Positions 57,926 to 64,000 of a stretch of 64,000 bases of DNA are shown in pieces. The translations under genes were made by a program, and so were the position numbers. The notes under the pieces are model-generated. The model searched no databases and was not told the DNA's origin. It saw nothing but the letters and a program-made list of their open reading frames with translations. This stretch comes from Pseudomonas sp. Root71 (GTDB taxonomy: Bacteria; Pseudomonadota; Gammaproteobacteria; Pseudomonadales; Pseudomonadaceae). The stretch lies in NCBI RefSeq assembly GCF_001429045.1, contig NZ_LMHY01000001.1, positions 64,888 to 128,887 on the forward strand, given 5' to 3'. Position 1 is the first letter of the stretch. Every line of letters starts with the position of its first letter.

Positions 57926-59293
57926 ATGTCTCTTGAAATCGTTATTCTTGCTGCTGGCCAAGGCACGCGCATGCGTTCCGCTTTGCCGAAAGTCTTGCAC
58001 CCGATTGCCGGCAACTCCATGCTTGGCCATGTTATCCACAGCGCCCGGCAACTTGATCCACAGCGCATCCACGTCGTGATCGGTCACGGTGCCGATGCCG
58101 TGCGCGAACGCCTGGCGGCGGATGACCTGAACTTCGTCCTGCAGGATAAACAACTGGGTACCGGTCACGCCGTTGCCCAAGCCGTGCCGTTCATTCAGGC
58201 CGACACCGTGCTGGTGCTCTACGGTGATGTGCCGTTGATCGAAGTCGATACCCTGCAGCGCTTGCTCAAGAAGGTGGGGCCGCAGCAGTTGGGCTTGCTG
58301 ACCGTCGAACTGGATGACCCGACCGGTTACGGTCGGATTGTTCGTGATGCTGCCGGCAAGGTTGCGGCCATCGTCGAACAGAAAGATGCCAACGAAGCTG
58401 AACGCAAGATCACCGAAGGCAATACCGGCATTCTGGCGCTACCTTTTGCCCGTCTTGGCGACTGGATGAGCCGACTTTCCAATAACAACGCCCAGGGCGA
58501 GTACTACCTGACCGACATCATTGCGATGGCCGTGAGCGATGGTCTGGTGGTGGACACCGAGCAGCCGCACGATGCCATGGAAGTGCAGGGCGCCAATGAC
58601 CGCAAGCAGCTTTCCGAACTGGAACGGCATTATCAATTGCGCGCCGGTCGTCGTTTGATGGCTCAAGGTGTAACGCTGCGCGACCCGGCACGATTCGACG
58701 TGCGTGGAGACGTGACAGTAGGCCGCGACGTGCTGATCGACATCAACGTGATCCTCGAAGGCAAGGTGGTCATCGAAGACGATGTGGTGATCGGCCCGAA
58801 CTGTGTGATCAAGGATAGCACCCTGCGCAAAGGCGTGGTCATCAAGGCCAACAGCCATATCGAAGGTGCCATTCTGGGTGAAGGCAGCGATGCCGGCCCA
58901 TTCGCGCGTCTGCGTCCAGGCACCGTGCTGGAAGCGCGAGCCCATGTGGGTAACTTCGTCGAGTTGAAAAATGCTCACCTGGGCGAAGGCGCCAAGGCCG
59001 GTCACCTGACCTATCTGGGCGATGCCGAAGTGGGCGCGCGCACCAACATCGGTGCTGGCACTATTACCTGCAACTACGACGGCGCGAACAAGTGGAAAAC
59101 CGTGCTGGGTGAAGATGTGTTCATTGGCTCCAACAACTCGTTGGTGGCGCCTGTGGATATCCTGGATGGTGCTACCACGGCGGCCGGCTCGACCATTACC
59201 TCAACTGTGGATAAATCCCAGTTGGCCATCGGGCGTGGTCGTCAGAGGAACATCGATGGCTGGAAGCGGCCGGAGAAGATCAAGAAGAGCTGA
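57926..59293 (+). CDS. glmU: Bifunctional N-acetylglucosamine-1-phosphate uridyltransferase / glucosamine-1-phosphate acetyltransferase
   Basis: A 455-residue enzyme making UDP-GlcNAc. The N-terminal uridyltransferase has [20 protein letters not shown]; the C-terminal left-handed beta-helix (about 250-455) carries hexapeptide repeats and the acetyltransferase site ([20 protein letters not shown]). Acts with GlmS downstream. An exact DnaA box lies near the start (58032-58040). Confidence 0.97.
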   Translation: MSLEIVILAAGQGTRMRSALPKVLHPIAGNSMLGHVIHSARQLDPQRIHVVIGHGADAVRERLAADDLNFVLQDKQLGTGHAVAQAVPFIQADTVLVLYGDVPLIEVDTLQRLLKKVGPQQLGLLTVELDDPTGYGRIVRDAAGKVAAIVEQKDANEAERKITEGNTGILALPFARLGDWMSRLSNNNAQGEYYLTDIIAMAVSDGLVVDTEQPHDAMEVQGANDRKQLSELERHYQLRAGRRLMAQGVTLRDPARFDVRGDVTVGRDVLIDINVILEGKVVIEDDVVIGPNCVIKDSTLRKGVVIKANSHIEGAILGEGSDAGPFARLRPGTVLEARAHVGNFVELKNAHLGEGAKAGHLTYLGDAEVGARTNIGAGTITCNYDGANKWKTVLGEDVFIGSNNSLVAPVDILDGATTAAGSTITSTVDKSQLAIGRGRQRNIDGWKRPEKIKKS

Positions 59294-59315
59294 GTTATCC
59301 ACAGTTCGTTAGATC

Positions 59316-59396
59316 AAAAGATCGCAGCCTTTGGCAGCTCCTACAGGGTGACCAAAAATCCTGTGTAGGAGCTGCCGGAGGGCTGCGATCTTTTTT
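59316..59396. repeat. REPIN, GTAGGAGCTGCCGAAGGC type, between glmU and glmR
   Basis: Left arm 59316-59344 (AAAAGATCGCAGCCTTTGGC onward), right arm 59365-59396 as its reverse complement with a six-T end. Same family as 17710. Exact DnaA boxes lie on both sides (59295-59303 and 59400-59408). Confidence 0.9.
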
Positions 59397-59471
59397 AGCT
59401 TATCCACAGCTCTTTTTATCGCATGGCGCTTGACGAAGTTTCGCTGATAGGTTTTGATTGCTTCCGTTATC

Positions 59472-59484
59472 TTTCGAAACGAAA
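59472..59484. promoter_or_regulatory. Putative DeoR-type operator upstream of glmR
   Basis: TTTCG-AAA-CGAAA inverted repeat, ending 11 bp before the glmR ATG. DeoR-family regulators bind short inverted repeats of this size; position suggests autoregulation. Weak evidence. Confidence 0.3.
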
Positions 59485-59495
59485 CTTACAAGCTC

Positions 59496-60272
59496 ATGTC
59501 GAAGCGCAATACCCCTCAGCGTCGTCACAATATCCTCGCCTTGCTCAATGAGCAGGGCGAAGTCAGTGTGGATGAGTTGGCCAAGCGCTTCGAAACGTCG
59601 GAAGTTACGATTCGCAAGGATCTGGCGGCACTTGAAAGCAATGGCCTGTTGCTGCGTCGTTACGGCGGGGCGATCACCATGCCTCAGGAGTTGGTCGCGG
59701 ACCTTGGTCAGCCGGTTTCCAAATACAAGCAAGCCATCGCCCGTGCCGCCGTCGCGCGGATACGCGAGCATGCGCGCATCATTATCGACAGTGGCAGTAC
59801 CACCGCCTCCATGATCCCGGAACTCGGCCAGCAACCCGGCCTGGTGGTGATGACCAACTCGTTGCATGTCGCCAATGCCCTGAGCGAGCTTGAGCACGAA
59901 CCGGTGCTATTGATGACCGGGGGTACCTGGGACCCGCATTCCGAGTCCTTTCAGGGGCAGGTTGCCGAGCAGGTACTACGATCCTACGATTTCGACCAGT
60001 TGTTTATCGGTGCCGATGGCATCGATCTGGTTCGCGGTACAACCACCTTCAACGAACTGCTCGGGCTGAGCCGAGTCATGGCCGAAGTCGCCCGCGAAGT
60101 GGTCGTGATGGTGGAGGCCGACAAGATCGGCCGCAAGATTCCCAACCTGGAACTGCCCTGGAGCAGTGTCCATACCCTTATTACCGATGAACGCCTGCCA
60201 CTTGAGGCTCGCGATCAGATTCAGGCCCGCGGCATCACTTTGATATGCGCGGCTGTCAGTCAGGAGAAATAG
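59496..60272 (+). CDS. glmR: DeoR-family regulator GlmR
   Basis: A 258-residue DeoR-type repressor. The winged HTH is at residues 6-60 ([20 protein letters not shown]), followed by the sugar-phosphate-binding DeoRC domain ([15 protein letters not shown]). It probably senses an amino-sugar phosphate and controls glmS; the glmS ATG is 1 nt after its stop. I chose ATG 59496; the upstream TTG extension lacks family similarity. Confidence 0.9.
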   Translation: MSKRNTPQRRHNILALLNEQGEVSVDELAKRFETSEVTIRKDLAALESNGLLLRRYGGAITMPQELVADLGQPVSKYKQAIARAAVARIREHARIIIDSGSTTASMIPELGQQPGLVVMTNSLHVANALSELEHEPVLLMTGGTWDPHSESFQGQVAEQVLRSYDFDQLFIGADGIDLVRGTTTFNELLGLSRVMAEVAREVVVMVEADKIGRKIPNLELPWSSVHTLITDERLPLEARDQIQARGITLICAAVSQEK

Positions 60273-60273
60273 C

Positions 60274-62106
<1,833 letters not shown>

Positions 62107-62120
62107 GTTATCCACAGATG

Positions 62121-62146
62121 AAAAACCCCCTTTTCAGGGGGTTTTT
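62121..62146. terminator. glmS intrinsic terminator
   Basis: Stem AAAAACCCCC / GGGGGTTTTT, loop TTTTCA. It lies between convergent glmS and the DUF2955 gene, and A and T runs on both sides allow two-way termination. Confidence 0.85.
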
Positions 62147-62152
62147 CTGTTT

Positions 62153-63178
62153 CTAGGCGGTCGTAATTCGACGCTTACGCCGCGTGTCCAGCAGATAGAC
62201 CATCACACAGGCATACAAGGTCACCAGGATGAACAGGCCCATACGAATGGCGAAGGCTGTGTAGACATCTTTGCCCGCGGCACTGTCCTGCACCGATTGG
62301 CCGAGCAGAATGATCAGGGTCGCCAGGCTGTTGAGCCAGAAGCTCGGTGGTTGTCGGGTCAGGGACAGGCCATAGAGCTTTCTGGCCGCCAGCAATCCGA
62401 ACAGCAGCATCCACAGAAAGAACATCCACAGGTTGACGAACAGGCTCAGCGCGCACCAGAAAAGGATCGCCATCAGGCCACCGAGCAGGGTCGAGCCGAG
62501 CAATTCCTGGCCGGCGGTGCGAGCGCTGGTCGCGCAGCTTTGTTGGCCGAGGCTGACGGCTTTCATGATGATCGGGAGGTAGCTGGCCGGGTCGATCATG
62601 GCCAGCAGGAAAGTCGGCAGCACCACCAGCGTGGCCCGTAGCGCCAGCCAACCGCTTTCGGTTGGCGTAAGGCTCGGGCCGGGTTTGGCCGCGGGGGCAC
62701 TGGCGGGGTCGGGAAACAGCCAATGGCTGATGGTCAGCGTGGTGACGGCCAGGAACAGGCCCTTGACCAAGGCCACGATCACTTCAAGCGCCAAGGCGAA
62801 TTCAGCGGTTCCGGCCGAACTGATCAAGGTCAGGCCCACCACCAGGAAGGTTGCCACCAGCGGGTTGCCGCCGCGCAGGCCATAACCGAAGGCCATGAAC
62901 AGGCACAGTCCGACCAGCAGCACGCCACTGAACGGGTAGTAACGCAGCAGGGGAATGAGCAGCAGGCCGGTCCCGGTGGTCAGCATAAGGATCAGGATCA
63001 GGCCCAGGCTGGCCTTGAATGGCAACGGTCGGTTCATCGCTGCCAGCATCATCAGCGCCAGCATCGGCGAGAGGAACGGGATGGGCAGGGCCAGACCAAA
63101 GCTCGTCGCCAGGCACAGCGCCGTACCGAAGCTCAGGCGCAGGGCGCGCTGAACCCGGGCCGGACGCTCAATACGCAT
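62153..63178 (-). CDS. FUSC-like membrane protein (DUF2955 type)
   Basis: A 341-residue protein with about ten membrane segments in two groups (for example FLSPMLALMMLAAMNRPLPF and FLLAMIDPASYLPIIM) and soluble middle loops, resembling FUSC/aromatic acid exporter proteins. Its ATG overlaps the end of the upstream HlyD-type gene by 11 nt, which strongly suggests a membrane-pump pair (adaptor plus inner-membrane protein). I recognise DUF2955 from its neighbourhood with HlyD; specific substrate unknown. No outer-membrane partner is visible in the window. Confidence 0.8.
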   Translation of the reverse strand: MRIERPARVQRALRLSFGTALCLATSFGLALPIPFLSPMLALMMLAAMNRPLPFKASLGLILILMLTTGTGLLLIPLLRYYPFSGVLLVGLCLFMAFGYGLRGGNPLVATFLVVGLTLISSAGTAEFALALEVIVALVKGLFLAVTTLTISHWLFPDPASAPAAKPGPSLTPTESGWLALRATLVVLPTFLLAMIDPASYLPIIMKAVSLGQQSCATSARTAGQELLGSTLLGGLMAILFWCALSLFVNLWMFFLWMLLFGLLAARKLYGLSLTRQPPSFWLNSLATLIILLGQSVQDSAAGKDVYTAFAIRMGLFILVTLYACVMVYLLDTRRKRRITTA

Positions 63179-64000
63179 AGGACATCCAGCTCATCACGCG
63201 CAGGAACAGGCGACCCAGGATATTCAGCGGGTTACTTTCACTCGGGAATGCCATGACTTCGGCCTGTCCGCCGGACCGGATACCTTGCGGGCCGGTCAAC
63301 TCACCGGGCTCGAACTCGATGATGACCGGAAAGCGCTGGGCAGGGCGTAGCCAATCGCGACTGTTCTCTACTGTCGGCAGGCTGCCCGGCTGGGTGGTCT
63401 GGCCGATATCGACGCCATAGCCGACGCTGCGCACATGGCCTTTGAAAATTCTGCCCGGGTGGGCGTCGAGGATGATGGACACCGGCGTCCCGGGCTGCAC
63501 GCTTCCCAGATTGTTTTCGGTCATGTCGGCGCTGATCCACACATCGTGGATAGCGATCAGGGTCATCACCGGAGCACCGGCGGCGGCGAACTGGCCGACA
63601 TCGGTGCGCAAATCGGTGATCAGGCCGGCCGAGCGTGCGTGGATCTTCGTGTTGCTCAAGTCCAGCTCGGCTTTTTCAAGGTTGCTGGCGGCGCTGAGCA
63701 GTTGGGCGTTTTCGTCTTCGTTACCGCCCTGTTGTTCCCGTGCACGTTGCACTTCGGCCTTGGCCGCGGCGACCTGGCTGATGGATTCTGACAGGGTGGC
63801 GCGGGATATCTCCAGGCGGCGCAGCGAGATGGTGCCCGGGTCTTCGCTGTACAGGCGTTCAAGCCGCTGGATGTCCTGGCGTGCCTTGAGCTCGTTGGCC
63901 TGGGATGCACGCAGGGACGCTTGCTTGGAGTCGACGCCGGCGGTGTTGGCGCCTACCTGGCGACGGGTCGATTCAAGGTCGGCGCGGGCGCGATCGACGG
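63168..64000 (-). CDS. HlyD-family periplasmic adaptor, partial (5' end outside window)
   Basis: The C-terminal about 277 codons of an HlyD/EmrA-type membrane-fusion protein. A long alpha-helical hairpin is visible (SRATLSESISQVAAAKAEVQ onward) and then the beta-barrel region (AGLITDLRTDVGQFAAAGAP, ISADMTENNLGSVQPGTPV). The gene continues past the right edge. It overlaps the DUF2955 gene by 11 nt, so both are co-translated. Confidence 0.85.
   Translation of the reverse strand, partial: VDRARADLESTRRQVGANTAGVDSKQASLRASQANELKARQDIQRLERLYSEDPGTISLRRLEISRATLSESISQVAAAKAEVQRAREQQGGNEDENAQLLSAASNLEKAELDLSNTKIHARSAGLITDLRTDVGQFAAAGAPVMTLIAIHDVWISADMTENNLGSVQPGTPVSIILDAHPGRIFKGHVRSVGYGVDIGQTTQPGSLPTVENSRDWLRPAQRFPVIIEFEPGELTGPQGIRSGGQAEVMAFPSESNPLNILGRLFLRVMSWMSYAY

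Overview
The window is about 64 kb of a GC-rich gammaproteobacterial chromosome spanning the replication origin. Gene content and order (trkA, glyQS, gmhB, gyrB-recF-dnaN-dnaA, oriC, rpmH-rnpA-yidD-yidC, mnmE, mnmG-rsmG-parA-parB, atpIBEFHAGDC, glmU, glmR-glmS), perfect parS sites, an Anr-type box at hemF, and three families of short intergenic inverted repeats (REPINs) all point to Pseudomonas, most likely the P. fluorescens group. I see no rRNA, tRNA, CRISPR array, prophage or insertion sequence. Almost every protein belongs to a recognisable family.

Layout. 0-8 kb: the tail of a HAD phosphatase, a leftward Mla-type lipid transport cluster (STAS-permease, ATPase, MCE protein, lipoprotein), a DUF5924/DUF2914 membrane protein, an M16 peptidase and a Na/phosphate symporter with a PhoU-like tail. 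8-12.5 kb: TerC, a CitMHS citrate transporter with a long leader, and three small enzymes. 12.4-17.7 kb: a choline-sulfate module (LysR regulator, choline-sulfatase betC, choline-binding protein, SulP permease). 17.8-23.5 kb: hemF-aroE, qor, and a leftward group of an envelope protein, dprA and tsaC. 23.6-28.4 kb: def, fmt, rsmB, trkA and a TPR protein. 28.4-34.7 kb: PilZ, an HtrB-type acyltransferase, tag, glyQ-glyS, gmhB and a PlsC-family acyltransferase.

35-41.3 kb is the leftward dnaA-dnaN-recF-gyrB operon with two parS sites inside recF. 41.27-41.83 kb is oriC. 41.8-50.5 kb reads rightwards: rpmH, rnpA, yidD, yidC, mnmE, a second origin-like region, then mnmG, rsmG, parA and parB. 50.6-57.9 kb is the complete ATP synthase operon, followed by glmU, glmR and glmS (UDP-GlcNAc supply). 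The right end holds a leftward FUSC/DUF2955 membrane protein and a truncated HlyD-type adaptor.

Most notable observations: (1) the mnmE-mnmG spacer looks like a diverged copy of oriC, with shared blocks in the same order and nearly identical spacing; (2) I count 31 exact 9-bp DnaA boxes (TTATCCACA) over about 50 kb, against roughly 0.5 expected by chance in the whole window; (3) the LysM-family envelope protein upstream of dprA appears to lack its LysM domain; (4) citMHS has a leader with an exact Crc-type CA motif and a possible short leader ORF; (5) several atp gene junctions carry intercistronic hairpins. No clearly novel multi-gene system is visible; the novelty here is in the non-coding architecture around the origin.
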